NCBI GenBank assembly: GCA_029558835.1
Contig: JAKQDH010000147.1
Location: 62,001 to 126,000, forward strand
Direction: 5' to 3'
Length of the DNA: 64,000 nt
From: Planctomycetota bacterium
Lineage (GTDB): Bacteria; Planctomycetota; Phycisphaerae; UBA1845
Shown: positions 18,203 to 26,508 of the stretch, piece after piece
How positions within the stretch are numbered: the stretch's first letter is position 1
Layout of the letters: the number at the start of each line of letters is the position of its first letter
Made by a program: the position numbers and the translations under genes
The notes under the pieces: generated by a model
The model's input: the letters and a program-made list of their open reading frames with translations, nothing else
What the model was told of the DNA's origin: nothing
Database searches by the model: none

Positions 18203-19066
18203 CTACGGACCGGCGCTTTCCTCGCCGCGCCCGCTCGCCGCCTCTCTGCCGCCAACCGACGCGGTCACGCGACAAGCGACCTGCAGGTGGGGAGCTCGCC
18301 CCAGCGCGTCCGAGTCCCGCGCGAGACTCCTCTCGATGCGCGACCACGCGCGCCGTGCGGAGGCCGATTCCAGCAACGCCCGCTGCTGCCGCATCGGCAA
18401 CACGGTCTTGCCCACCAGGTCCAGCACTTCAAAACCGGCCGCGCGCAGGAGCTTTCTCAATTCATCTGGCGACCACGTGAAAATAGGAAAACGCTCCTCC
18501 GCGCCACGCGTCAGCCAGTGTGTCCGCCCCGTACGCAGAAACCGCGCTAGTTCGTCCGCCTCACCTTTCTCCACGTAGTAGTCGATGCCGGCAAAACGAT
18601 TGTCGAACGTGGCGACCAGCACACCGAAAGGTCGCAGCAAACGCCGAATCTGCTTCAACGCCTGCCTCGGCTCCTCCGTACAGCCGATCGGCTCACCCAG
18701 GGCAACTGCTGCGGCGAACTCCCCGGCCGGCAGGGTGCTCAGATCGCACAAATCAGCGCGCGTGAATGTCGCCCGCGTACCGGCGCCCATTCTCTCGATC
18801 CGCTGCCGGGCTTGGTCCAGCATGGCGGCCGAGATGTCCACGCACGCCACCTGATACCCACTCTTGACGAGCTTGGCCGCCCATTTGCCGGTGCCGCAGC
18901 CCAGATCGAGCAACGGTACGCCCTGCTCACGGGGCAGAAACGGCCGCAGGTAGTCCCAGGTCAGGGCGTCATGCCAAAGCCAGAAGGCATCATCGTAGCT
19001 GTGGTCGTAGTGCCCGGCCACGCGATCGTGATAGCGTTGCACGGCCGGCCGTCGTGACTTGGTCAT
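18203..19066 (-). CDS. SAM-dependent class I methyltransferase
   Basis: A 287-residue soluble enzyme starting at the ATG at 19066, eight bases after GGAG. Motif I is PLLDLGCGTGKWAAKLVKSG, the acidic motif after beta-2 is VACVDISAAML, and motif IV is AVALGEPIGC. FGVLVATFDNRFAGIDYYVE is the post-IV segment, placing it in the Methyltransf_11/25 group of small-molecule methyltransferases. The mention of YxxxxxxYD near the N-terminus (VQRYHDRVAGHYDHSYDDAF) is also typical. The acceptor is not identifiable. The last ~45 residues are an unconserved Arg/Ser/Gly-rich tail. It is transcribed away from efp, and the two share a 264-bp divergent region. Confidence 0.85.
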   Translation of the reverse strand: MTKSRRPAVQRYHDRVAGHYDHSYDDAFWLWHDALTWDYLRPFLPREQGVPLLDLGCGTGKWAAKLVKSGYQVACVDISAAMLDQARQRIERMGAGTRATFTRADLCDLSTLPAGEFAAAVALGEPIGCTEEPRQALKQIRRLLRPFGVLVATFDNRFAGIDYYVEKGEADELARFLRTGRTHWLTRGAEERFPIFTWSPDELRKLLRAAGFEVLDLVGKTVLPMRQQRALLESASARRAWSRIERSLARDSDALGRAPHLQVACRVTASVGGREAASGRGEESAGP

Positions 19067-19330
19067 CGCGCGATCTCCACCAGACGCCGTGACACGGGCC
19101 TCGGTCGCGAGTCTCCGGCGGGGCCCGATAACCGCAGGCACGCCGCTGATCCGCATCTCAACCGTGGTCGAGGCCCGTTTGCGTCGATTGTACCTGCGGC
19201 GTCGTGCGTCGGGGCGCTGGCTGGGCGGCCTTCGGCCGGTAGGGTACGCGGTGCACCGCCGGCGCGGCTCTTGACCCGGAGCACCCGGTTTGCCACCATG
19301 CTCGATACGGCATAGATGGAGTCGACCACG

Positions 19331-19891
19331 ATGATCAAGGCGGTGGACCTGCGGAAGGGAAAGACAATCCTGCACGAGGGCGAGGTGTGTGTGGTGCACG
19401 AGGCACAGCACGTTGCCAAGGGCAACAAACGCAGCTACATGCAAGCGAGAATAAAAAACATTAAAACGGGCACGATTGTCGATGTTCGCTTCAACGTCGA
19501 CGACCGCGTGGAAGTGCCATTCGTCGAGACGCGCGAGTACGAGTACCTGTATCGCGAGGGCGATCACTTCGTGCTCATGGACATGCAGAGCTTCGATCAG
19601 GTCAACATCCGCGCCGACGTGGTGGGGGATGCCGGCCTGTTCCTCAAGCCCAACGAGCGAGTGAGCTGCCAGTTGTACAACGGGCAGCAGATCACGTTCG
19701 AGTTGCCGCTTGTCGTGGAGTTGGAAGTGGTGGACACGCCTCCGGTCGTCAAAGGGGCGACCGTGACGAACCAGCCGAAGGAAGCCCGTCTCGAAACCGG
19801 CGCTCGGATTCGTGTGCCGGCCTTCATCGCGCCCGGAGAGCGCGTGCGGGTGGACACGCGTACCGGTCAGTACGTGGAGCGGGCCAAGTAG
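19331..19891 (+). CDS. efp: Elongation factor P (variant tip)
   Basis: A 186-residue protein of normal EF-P length. The KOW-like N-terminal domain (MIKAVDLRKGKTI), the middle OB domain and the C-terminal OB domain (ATVTNQPKEARLETGARIRV, ending VDTRTGQYVERAK) are all present. EF-P binds stalled ribosomes between the E and P sites and promotes peptide bonds at polyproline. The ATG at 19331 follows GGAG; an ATG five codons upstream overlaps that site and was rejected. The loop that normally presents a modified Lys (KPGK) or Arg reads HVAKGNKRSYMQ. Asn32 aligns with the modified residue and Lys33 comes next. No EpmA, EpmB or EarP gene is in the window. Modification, if any, is therefore unclear. 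Confidence 0.95.
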   Translation: MIKAVDLRKGKTILHEGEVCVVHEAQHVAKGNKRSYMQARIKNIKTGTIVDVRFNVDDRVEVPFVETREYEYLYREGDHFVLMDMQSFDQVNIRADVVGDAGLFLKPNERVSCQLYNGQQITFELPLVVELEVVDTPPVVKGATVTNQPKEARLETGARIRVPAFIAPGERVRVDTRTGQYVERAK

Positions 19892-20645
19892 GCGCCGCGT
19901 GCGCCGGGTGAGCCGTGCGCCCGCGCGATGTTCGACGGGCGCGGAGGCATCGGAACCGCGCGGTGCGCGACCCGGAAACACCGCCTCTGCGCTCGGCCAT
20001 TTTCCGGGACACATGCGTTGTCGCCCGCCGTGGCAAGCGCAAAAAGCAAAAATTTTTCAAATTTTTTTTGCCCGTCCCGCTGACCGGCACCGTGACGGCG
20101 ACGCCGCTCGGCCGAGCACGCCAGAGCGTCTGCGCGCGGCGTGCGTCGGGTCCGCCGCGCCCGCCGCCGACGCCGGGGTAGTAGACTGGGCCTGGTCGTT
20201 CGGATGCACCTCCGTGGCACTCGAACCACGGTGAAGCAAACCGGCCGGCGACTCCGCCGGAGCCGCATCTCGCTCCGTTGCGCCGGCGGTGTGCCCGCGG
20301 CGTGCCGGTGCTCGGCGGTGTAGAGAACGCCGCGTATTCTCCGAGAAAAACGCGGGTGCAGCAGTTCCATTTCGAAGGCGTTGCCGTGGCCGACGCAGGA
20401 GCCTGGCCGCCACGCAGCACCGCGATCGCAGAGCGTTCGACGTCCGCCGGCAATGCCGCGTGTGGGCACCCACCGCGCGTCGGCTCGGGGCGAGCAGCGC
20501 GCGTCAGCGGCAGTGCCACGGTGGGGCATGCGCCCGTGCCGGCGCAACGGAACGCGTGTCGCGTGACCGTGTGCGCGGCGGTACGCCTGGTTGGCGCCGC
20601 TGCGGCGGAGTGTGCTGGAAAGGGGGTTCGTGCGCGAAAAAAGTT
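19892..20645. other. 754-bp gene-free region with an A/T-tract island
   Basis: Most of the region is GC-rich with no supported frame. At 20039-20071 a strongly AT-rich island holds AAAAAGCAAAAATTTTTC and then an 8-base T run, the only such tract in the window. It may be a transcription terminator region for efp, a curved-DNA element or a binding site for a nucleoid protein. An A-rich tract (GCGAAAAAAGTT) just before the -35 of the next gene could act as an UP element. Confidence 0.5.
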
Positions 20646-20679
20646 TTGACAGACAGAATCGATGATGTAGGATTCTGTC
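20646..20679 (+). promoter_or_regulatory. Promoter with embedded 9-bp dyad upstream of the histone-like gene
   Basis: A consensus TTGACA (20646-20651) and TAGGAT (20668-20673) are 16 bases apart. GACAGAATC (20652-20660) and GATTCTGTC (20671-20679) form a perfect 9-bp inverted repeat with a 10-base centre. It starts directly after the -35 and covers the -10. This arrangement suits a repressor operator, or a hairpin at the very 5' end of the transcript. Confidence 0.6.
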
Positions 20680-20698
20680 CAGAAAGGAGGTGATGTCC

Positions 20699-20851
20699 AT
20701 GGCGAAGAAACGCAAAGCAGCGAAGAAGGCCAAGAAGACCAAGAAGGCCAAGAAGGCCAAGAAGGCTAAGAAGGCCAAGAAGGTCGGCAAGGCCAAGAAG
20801 GCGAAGCGCAAAACGCGCCGCAAGAAGAAAGCGTGTGTTGCTCCTTGCTAG
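20699..20851 (+). CDS. 50-residue lysine-rich histone H1-like DNA-binding protein
   Basis: A small protein built almost entirely of Lys, Ala and Arg in AKK repeats (MAKKRKAAKKAKKTKK, later KRKTRRKKK), ending ACVAPC. About half of its residues are lysine. It resembles the C-terminal tail of histone H1 and the bacterial Hc1/AlgP-like proteins that condense DNA by charge. The start is unambiguous: AAGGAGGTGAT (20685-20695), fully complementary to the 16S rRNA tail, lies three bases before the ATG. The gene has a strong promoter and a strong terminator, so it is a highly expressed single-gene unit. The two terminal-region cysteines are unusual for such a protein and might allow metal binding or dimers. 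The nucleoid role is inferred. Confidence 0.85.
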   Translation: MAKKRKAAKKAKKTKKAKKAKKAKKAKKVGKAKKAKRKTRRKKKACVAPC

Positions 20852-20976
20852 CCGCACCAATTCGCATTGCACGACCGGGCAGCGCAGGGAGATGAGACGA
20901 ACCTGACCTGAGCCTGTCGCCACGGCGGCCGGTACGGTTCGGACCCCGCGCTGGTACGGTACGGCAGGACATCACG

Positions 20977-21024
20977 GGATGGGAGGTGCTTCTCGCCACG
21001 GCAGCGCCTCCCATCCTGTTGTTT
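20977..21024 (+). terminator. Strong terminator of the histone-like gene
   Basis: GGATGGGAGGTGC (20977-20989) pairs with GCGCCTCCCATCC (21004-21016) over 13 bases with one G-U pair. TGTTGTTT follows. It lies about 125 bases past the stop codon. Confidence 0.75.
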
Positions 21025-21058
21025 GCGCCGGTACCTGCCCGCAGGGAGCCGGGGGCGA

Positions 21059-22351
21059 CTACGGATCTCGGGGAGCGCAGGTTTTGCAGGGGGTACGGCC
21101 GGTCCGCAGGGCTTCCGCACACGTTGCGAAATGGACGCAGTTCTCCGGGCGAATCCTGCGGGCGTGGGGACAATCCGGCCGGTGGAATACTCTGCCCTCC
21201 CGGCTGGCGACGAATCCCGCTGCGGGTGCCGCCTCTTCCGCCTTGCCCGGCTCTGCCGGGGGCCCGGCCGCCTCCGCAGGCACTGACCCCGGCGGGGGAG
21301 CCTTCGGGGCCGCGCCCGGCTCCACCTCGATCGGACCTGTCGGTGGACTCCCCGCGGTCATCCACGCGGTGAGGATCAGGCGTGCCGCCAGCAAGCTGCC
21401 CGCCTCCAGCCGTGCCTCCCACAGCGGTGCGGCCTGGCTCGTGACCCGCTCGTAGTACCGCTCCGCAGCCGCGACGAAGCCGACAGCGTCGGTAATCCCC
21501 AGCTCGGTGGTGGCGGCACGGTCCATCGCGAGTAGCGGATCGACCGCCGCGTAGGTCTCGCGCAGCGTGTCGAACACCGCCTGCAATGGCACCGGGCAGG
21601 CCACCACGCGCGCCGGCCAGACCCTGACCTCGCTGCTCAACCGGACCCGCAGTTGCTCCAGGCCCACTCCTTGCAGCCGATGGCGCGGGGTGCGATGGGC
21701 CGCGGCCGCGGGCAACAACTCGGCAGGCCAGATCAAGCCGTCGCCGCCGGCACCTTCGTAGTCCGCCGTCACGTTGAACGGCATGGCCGCGTCCGTGCAG
21801 AAGTGCACCAGCACGCCCGCCTGTCGCACGATGCCGTCCGCGTCCGCGGAGCGGAGCGCTTGGACCAGCGCGTCGTATTCCTCGACGATCGTCCACGGCA
21901 GATGCCCGCCCGTGCGAAGGTCGTGTTGCTCGTATAACTCCTGGGCGGCCCGCCGATCGAGGGGAAACGCCGTCACGGCCGCCCATCGTTCCGCCGCATC
22001 TCCGTTTCGCGCGACGACATCCAACGCCACCCGGTGGTCGCCGCCCGAGGCCCGCCGGCGGTCTTCGCGTTCCCTTTCCCGGCGGAAGTCCCCCGCCGCC
22101 CAGGCAGCCAGCGCGTCCCGCTGAGCGCGCAGCAGCCCACCCAGCGGCTCGGGGACGATCTCCACCACGGTTTCGCCGGCAATCCGATAGGCTGCGGGGT
22201 TCTCATCGTCCGCCGTCGCGGTCGATCCGGGCGCACCGGTGCACGGCTTACCCGCCAGCAGCGCGAGGCACATGACCGCCCCGCCCCACCGGCGCACGCT
22301 CGTCCGCGGGATCGAGGCAAACCCGGCTGGATCAAGCCGCATCGGGACCAT
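21059..22351 (-). CDS. Exported phospholipase C/P1-nuclease-like protein with Ada-type metal-binding tail
   Basis: A 430-residue protein starting at the ATG at 22351, with a hydrophobic leader around residues 25-40 (GAVMCLALLAGKPC). The helical core has DHRVALDVV, ELYEQHDLRTGGHLPW and VLVHFCTDAAMPFNVTADYEG. These resemble the His/Asp zinc sites of the phospholipase C/S1-P1 nuclease superfamily (HxxxD spacing in HFCTDAAMPFN). After a Pro/Ala/Glu-rich linker, the last ~50 residues are VFHRPDCPHARRI, VHFATCAEAL and PCKTCAPRDP. These form the four-Cys metal site seen in Ada N-terminal and related surface domains (FHxPxC...PCxxC). It could be a cell-surface zinc hydrolase, but catalytic residues cannot be fully assigned. 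The lipoprotein gene upstream ends 86 bases away on the same strand. Confidence 0.6.
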   Translation of the reverse strand: MVPMRLDPAGFASIPRTSVRRWGGAVMCLALLAGKPCTGAPGSTATADDENPAAYRIAGETVVEIVPEPLGGLLRAQRDALAAWAAGDFRREREREDRRRASGGDHRVALDVVARNGDAAERWAAVTAFPLDRRAAQELYEQHDLRTGGHLPWTIVEEYDALVQALRSADADGIVRQAGVLVHFCTDAAMPFNVTADYEGAGGDGLIWPAELLPAAAAHRTPRHRLQGVGLEQLRVRLSSEVRVWPARVVACPVPLQAVFDTLRETYAAVDPLLAMDRAATTELGITDAVGFVAAAERYYERVTSQAAPLWEARLEAGSLLAARLILTAWMTAGSPPTGPIEVEPGAAPKAPPPGSVPAEAAGPPAEPGKAEEAAPAAGFVASREGRVFHRPDCPHARRIRPENCVHFATCAEALRTGRTPCKTCAPRDP

Positions 22352-22437
22352 GATCTCATACCCTCGTACAGGTGAGTGGCTCTGAACCGCTCCGACAAGC
22401 CGCGCAGCGCTCCTGCTGGGGGAGTCTTCGCCGATGG

Positions 22438-23061
22438 CTAGGGCGTGGGGTTGCTCAACGGTGCGGTCGAGGCGACTGCCTCGGGCATGCTGATACCCGC
22501 ACGCTTCAGCGTCTGTCGCAGGAGGTACTCCTCCAACGCGGGATCGCGTCCCCGGTCCACCCAGCGATCATGCCCCTCGGTGATCCGCGCGATACCGGTG
22601 GTGGAAGGGGTGTTCTCGGCGAAGAAGCGGTAGGCCGCCCCGCTGCAGTTGAACTGTCGGTCGGGCGAGGACAGCCGCTGCTTGTGGACGACGACGCTCA
22701 GCGCCCGCGCCGGCTGCTCCGGATCGTGGCTGACCGTCACCTCCACCCAGCGGCGCACCGGGTTCACCGTTGCCTCGGCGAAGTCGTACCAGGTGGCCAC
22801 GTCACGTCGCCAGACCTCGAAGGTGTGCTGGGAGGCCTCGGGCAGCGTCGTGATGACGCCCGCTCGCCAGTCCACGCGGTCCAGCGTGAACCGGTGCGCC
22901 CGCAGAGTGTCCTGAACGGCCTGCCACAGGGCATCCGTGCAGTCGGCAGCCGGCGCTTCTCCGGGAACCCGGACGACGGAGACGTGCATCTCCGCCTGGG
23001 GTTGGTGGCAACCCGCCGCAGTCAACACGATCGGCGCGAGAATGAGCAGCCGTGCCCACAT
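22438..23061 (-). CDS. Hypothetical lipoprotein
   Basis: A 207-residue protein with a clean lipoprotein signal (MWARLLILAPIVLTAAGC). The mature part begins HQPQAEMHVSVVRVPGEAPA and contains LRAHRFTLDRVDWRAGVITT and VEVTVSHDPEQPARALSVVV. This suggests a DUF-type alpha/beta domain that folds twice, like small periplasmic proteins annotated as conserved planctomycete lipoproteins. I do not recognise a named family. It lies just upstream of the phospholipase/nuclease-like gene on the same strand (86-bp gap), so the two may be co-transcribed. Function unknown; export and lipidation are well supported. Confidence 0.75.
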   Translation of the reverse strand: MWARLLILAPIVLTAAGCHQPQAEMHVSVVRVPGEAPAADCTDALWQAVQDTLRAHRFTLDRVDWRAGVITTLPEASQHTFEVWRRDVATWYDFAEATVNPVRRWVEVTVSHDPEQPARALSVVVHKQRLSSPDRQFNCSGAAYRFFAENTPSTTGIARITEGHDRWVDRGRDPALEEYLLRQTLKRAGISMPEAVASTAPLSNPTP

Positions 23062-23290
23062 GGAGGCCCGATCATAGACGGGGCCCCCGCGCGGTCAAGA
23101 GGATGCGGTCGGGCTGCGCCTTCCCCGGCGCCCGCCCGGGCAACACTACCAGGGAGCGGGGACCGCTCGCCGGCCGCGCGTCCGATGTCTGCCGAAAGCT
23201 GATGGGTGGGCATTGCCCCCCCGCAGCCAGCAGCCCGGTGAACAAGTGCAGGCGACCCTGCGTCTGTCGGCAGGCAGGCCCCCCGCGGCC

Positions 23291-23422
23291 GTACCGGTTC
23301 AGCGTGGGTGCCCTGCCCTCACCAGCCGCAGGCGGGGGTGGGCAGGTGCCGCGGCGGCAATGGCATGGTTGCCTGCGACAGCGGTCGCAGGAAGGCGTGG
23401 CATCCACAACGCCGAAGACGGC
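23291..23422. repeat. Family B palindromic repeat, copy 2 (reversed)
   Basis: Read on the minus strand it matches copy 3 at 57102-57240 almost throughout: GGATGCCACGCC at the start, the CCTGCGAC-cgct-GTCGCAGG hairpin, then the CCCACCCCCGCC arm and a flank CACCCACGCTGAAC. Similarity also extends past the outer stem into CCGTCTTCGGCGTTGTGG, so the mobile unit is longer than the palindrome. Confidence 0.8.
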
Positions 23423-23568
23423 AGATACGATCCTGCGGCCGACGGCGCCGCCGCCCAACGCACCCCTCTACGAGGCGTTCGGTCCGCCTCCGGAGTCCTT
23501 CCACCGGCCGCCACGGGCGGACATGGCCCACCACCGCGGACGTCGGGCCGGCACGTCCACGACGGCAC

Positions 23569-23597
23569 TTGCGACCGGCCCCGGTATCGGCGATAAT
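23569..23597 (+). promoter_or_regulatory. Probable promoter of the DUF164 gene
   Basis: TTGCGA (23569-23574), a 17-base spacer and GATAAT (23592-23597). The leader would be about 55 bases. Confidence 0.5.
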
Positions 23598-23659
23598 ACT
23601 GGGTTCCTGGCGTTGCCGCGTCCCGGCATGCGGGTTGCTCTTACTCAACGGAAGATGGA

Positions 23660-24406
23660 ATGGGCCAGATTCTGGATGCGTTGCACCAGTTGCAGGCAAT
23701 CGAGTTGAAGATCGCCGCCATCCGACGAACGGAAGCAGGCAAGACCCGGCGCGTGCAGACGTACAAGCGGCAGGTAGCAGCCGCAGACACCCAGTTCGCC
23801 GAGCACCGCAAGGCGGTCCGGGAGCGCCAGCTGCGTCTCGACCAGCTTAACCTCGAGGTGGCCGCCCGCGACCAGAACATCCAGAAGCAACGCGATGCCC
23901 TCGGCCGGGCGAAGACGAACAAGGAGTACGCCGCTATCCTGGCCGCCATCAACACGACCAAAGCCGACAACTCGAAGCTGGAGTCGACCGCCCTGGAGCT
24001 GATGGACGATATCCAGAGCCTGAAGAGCGCGACCGTGCACATGGAAGAGGAGAAGACTGCCCTGCTGGCGCGGGTTGCGGACGCGGAGCGCGAGGCGCAG
24101 GCTTACCGGGACGAGGTCGCCGCCGAGCTTGCCCGGCTCGAGGGCGAGCGCGAGGAGTGTGCCACCGGCATCGGTCCGGAGCTGCTCCAGACCTTCTCCC
24201 GCCTTGCCGAGCACCACGACGGCGAGGCGTTGGCGCCCGTGCAGGAAGCCAACCGCAAGCGTACGGAGTACATCTGCGGTGGATGCAACATGACCATCGC
24301 CCTGGAAATCGTCAACGTCCTGAAGTCATCGGAGGAGATTCGGTTCTGCCACGTGTGCGGACGAATTCTCTACCTCGAAGAGCCCGCCTCCCGGCGCTCC
24401 TCATAG
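23660..24406 (+). CDS. DUF164 / C4-type zinc ribbon coiled-coil protein
   Basis: A 248-residue protein. Residues 1-170 are a long antiparallel coiled coil rich in Ala, Glu, Lys and Arg (QILDALHQLQAIELKIAAIR, later GRAKTNKEYAAILAAINTTK). The C-terminal zinc ribbon has two CxxC knuckles, YICGGCNMTI and RFCHVCGRILYL. This is the CT398/HP0958-like family. Studied members act as structural chaperones: HP0958 is needed for flagellar protein stability and mRNA binding in Helicobacter, and CT398 interacts with sigma-54 and secretion components in Chlamydia. KTNKEY is the conserved signature. The gene stands alone downstream of its own promoter. The role in this organism is unknown. Confidence 0.9.
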   Translation: MGQILDALHQLQAIELKIAAIRRTEAGKTRRVQTYKRQVAAADTQFAEHRKAVRERQLRLDQLNLEVAARDQNIQKQRDALGRAKTNKEYAAILAAINTTKADNSKLESTALELMDDIQSLKSATVHMEEEKTALLARVADAEREAQAYRDEVAAELARLEGEREECATGIGPELLQTFSRLAEHHDGEALAPVQEANRKRTEYICGGCNMTIALEIVNVLKSSEEIRFCHVCGRILYLEEPASRRSS

Positions 24407-24971
24407 ACGCGGGTAGTCCTCTCCCGCGGCCGCCCGTTGGAGATCAGCAAGCACACCGTCCACCACGCGCTCCAGCCCGGCTGCCGCCAGCCGAGAGTCC
24501 AGCGCCGGCGATCGCTGTCGCACGCCGTCCGCGCGGGAACGGCGTTCGGGTTCCGCCAGGGGACCACGTAGACCTCGCGTATTCCATCTCGTGAAGCTCG
24601 CGCTCCGGGGGTTGCTGCGCATGTTTCGTCGTCCTATGCTGCCCACCGCGATCGCAACCGGCTTTCTACCTGCGGGTGGTGAATGCGGGCGGCGTTCAGC
24701 GCGGTATCATTCCGTCCTTGAGAGCCATCGGCAGACGAGGGCGGTTGCTGCATCAAGTTCCGATATTCACGCCTCGCGGCGGGTGCCGCGGGGGGTGGGC
24801 GCACGGACGCGTCGGCGCAGCCACGCCGGTACGCACCGCGGGCCCGGGCGATTTTCGCTCGATTGGGCCCGCCAGCGGGACCGATAACGTAAGCAGGGTG
24901 GCTGGACCACGCGACCGCGGGGGTGAGTGCGCACTCCCTCTTTGCAGACTTTGGCGTCGGGAGGACGGGGT
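24407..24971. other. 565-bp stretch between DUF164 and the amidase
   Basis: A minus-strand frame at 24401-24646 could encode 81 residues ending LAAAGLERVVDGVLADLQRA, but it has no convincing start signal and no recognised family. No RNase P RNA core motif was found here, although rnpB often sits beside DUF164 genes in other phyla. Confidence 0.4.
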
Positions 24972-25664
24972 ATGCGGGCATGGTCTCTGGGGCTGTTGGC
25001 GCTGGGGATGGTCGTTCTCGCATGTACTCCCGAGCCCGCCCCGGATCCGATCCGGGTGCGCAACAAAGTCACGCAGAAGCAGACGCCGCGTCCCGCGCCG
25101 CCGCGCCCTCAACCGCCCCCTTCGAGGCAGACCCTAGCCGCCCCGGCTCCCGTGCCCGCCCCCGCTCCCTGGGAACGTGCCTGGTATCCGCGGGGATGCC
25201 GCATCAGCTCGCGCTGGACGACGATTGTCGTGCATCACAGCGCCACCAGCACGGGCAGTGCGGCCGTGTTCGATCGGTCTCACCGTGCCCGCGGCTGGGA
25301 TGAGTTGGGCTACCACTTCGTGATCGGCAACGGCACGACGACGCCGGATGGCTTCGTGGAAGTGGGCAATCGCTGGACGAAGCAGAAGCACGGGGCCCAC
25401 TGCAAAACCCCCAACAACTACTACAACGACCACGGCATCGGCATCTGTCTGGTGGGCGATTTCACCAGCGGGCGGCCCACGCGGGCCCAGATGGAGTCCC
25501 TCGCCAAGCTGGTGCGGTTCCTCTGTCGCGAGTGCCGCATTTCACCTTCGCAGGTGGTTGGACACTCCCAGGTGACCCAGCGGACGGCCTGTCCGGGCTG
25601 CCTGTCCATTGCCTGGGTGCAGCGCCAGGCGGCCTTGCCGGCGACCGCCAGCGTCGTTCCCTAA
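24972..25664 (+). CDS. N-acetylmuramoyl-L-alanine amidase (Amidase_2/PGRP fold) lipoprotein
   Basis: A 230-residue protein starting at the ATG at 24972, with GGAGG upstream. An earlier in-frame ATG would bury the signal peptide, so it was rejected. The lipobox is MVVLAC. A Pro-rich spacer (about residues 20-70) precedes the amidase domain. Zinc-ligand regions are TTIVVHHSAT, QVVGHSQVTQRTACPG with the distal Cys, and ELGYHFVIGNGTTTPDGFVE between them. These enzymes cut the bond between N-acetylmuramic acid and L-alanine in peptidoglycan. HGAHCK and HGIGICLVGDF are typical of PGRP-like members. Likely role: cell wall turnover or recycling at the membrane. No partner genes adjoin. Confidence 0.9.
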   Translation: MRAWSLGLLALGMVVLACTPEPAPDPIRVRNKVTQKQTPRPAPPRPQPPPSRQTLAAPAPVPAPAPWERAWYPRGCRISSRWTTIVVHHSATSTGSAAVFDRSHRARGWDELGYHFVIGNGTTTPDGFVEVGNRWTKQKHGAHCKTPNNYYNDHGIGICLVGDFTSGRPTRAQMESLAKLVRFLCRECRISPSQVVGHSQVTQRTACPGCLSIAWVQRQAALPATASVVP

Positions 25665-25682
25665 GCCGCGTCACGCCACCGA

Positions 25683-25745
25683 CGGAAACCAACGACCGGA
25701 AGAAGGGCCGCATGGTCAAGCGCAGCGCCGCCATGCTTCCCGCGG
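25683..25745. repeat. Partial family A repeat (left arm only)
   Basis: CATGGTCAAGCGCAGCGCC followed by GCCATGCTTCCCGCGG matches the left arm of family A copies 1 and 6, but the right arm with GGCTTGGGCATG is missing. This is a truncated or decayed copy. Confidence 0.65.
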
Positions 25746-26122
25746 CCTCGCGGAGACTGTCCCCCGCAGCGCAGGCTGCGCGGGCTCGCTGCGCCCCACG
25801 CGGATTCACCTCTTGTGTGTTCTTGTCGGAGCGGCCCTGGAGGGGCCCTGGACGGCCGGCTTGCCTGCCGACGCACGGCTTCCGACACCTCAGCGCCGCG
25901 GGCCCCGGAAGACGGGACACCGCGCCGCAGTTCCGCCGGCGGGCGGACGCGGAGGCTCTCCCACAGGCTGGCAGACAGGGACGGCAGCGCGGTCGCACGG
26001 GCCTGCGTGGCGACCTTGCCCGGCGTCTCGCACCCGAATATCGGATGTTCTCAACCGCAGCCGGGCAGTAGCCGATCGGTACAAGATAGGAGCGTCGGGT
26101 AGGCGCTGCCGGGACCGATAAG

Positions 26123-26151
26123 TTGCCCGGACTGTGGCGCCCGGCTACATT
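26123..26151 (+). promoter_or_regulatory. Possible promoter of the small lipoprotein gene
   Basis: TTGCCC (26123-26128), 17 bases, TACATT (26146-26151). Moderate match. Confidence 0.4.
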
Positions 26152-26228
26152 TGGGTACCGATGACTGCGCCCGCCGTCGTCTTGATCGTCGGCGGGAAAT
26201 AGCGCGGCTTCTTTGCAGGAGCAGACTG

Positions 26229-26447
26229 ATGGGCAAGCACAGCCTTCGTTCCCGATTGGTGCGGATGGGCATGGCCCTCGCGGTGGGTGGCTCATCCTTC
26301 GCGCTCAGCGGGTGTGATCCAGCCGTGCGGGAGACCGTTCTGACCGGTCTGGAGACCACGACGACGAGCCTGGCAGGCACGCTGATCTCGGCGTTCTTCC
26401 TGAGCCTGCAGGACGACGCGACTTCCGGCAGCCTGACCACGACGTAG
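26229..26447 (+). CDS. Small conserved lipoprotein, 72 residues
   Basis: The ATG at 26229 follows AGGAG by seven bases. The leader (LVRMGMALAVGGSSFALSGC) ends in a lipobox. The mature 42 residues read DPAVRETVLTGLETTTTSLA then GTLISAFFLSLQDDATSGSL, amphipathic and rich in Thr and Leu. I do not know a named family, but the composition (xxTVLTGLExTTTSLAxTLIxAFF) looks like a short conserved planctomycete lipoprotein. A hairpin with TTTTCTC follows the gene. It may be an abundant small envelope protein. Function unknown. Confidence 0.75.
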   Translation: MGKHSLRSRLVRMGMALAVGGSSFALSGCDPAVRETVLTGLETTTTSLAGTLISAFFLSLQDDATSGSLTTT

Positions 26448-26508
26448 CGCAGGCGCGTTGAACTGGAGCGTCGCCGGAGGAGCGGGAAGCACCGTGATCG
26501 TGTTCCCA

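Larger units (their letters stand above)
23062..23659. other. 598-bp divergent region with family B repeat and a promoter
   Basis: It contains the reversed family B copy (23291-23422) and the promoter of the DUF164 gene (23569-23597). No gene was recognised in the rest. Confidence 0.5.
25665..26228. other. 564-bp stretch with a partial family A repeat
   Basis: Holds the partial repeat at 25683-25745 and the probable promoter of the small lipoprotein gene at 26123-26151. No gene is supported in the remainder. Confidence 0.5.

Noticed and set aside
19867-20823. 318-codon minus-strand frame with leucine-rich start
   Set aside because: Its start is the antisense of the lysine-rich histone-like gene, which explains the Leu/Phe/Ala repeat; not a real membrane protein.
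24401-24646. 81-codon minus-strand frame after DUF164
   Set aside because: Helical-looking but without a start signal, neighbours or a family.
24407-24971. RNase P RNA beside the DUF164 gene
   Set aside because: Some phyla have rnpB here, but the conserved GAGGAAAGTCC-type core was not found on either strand.
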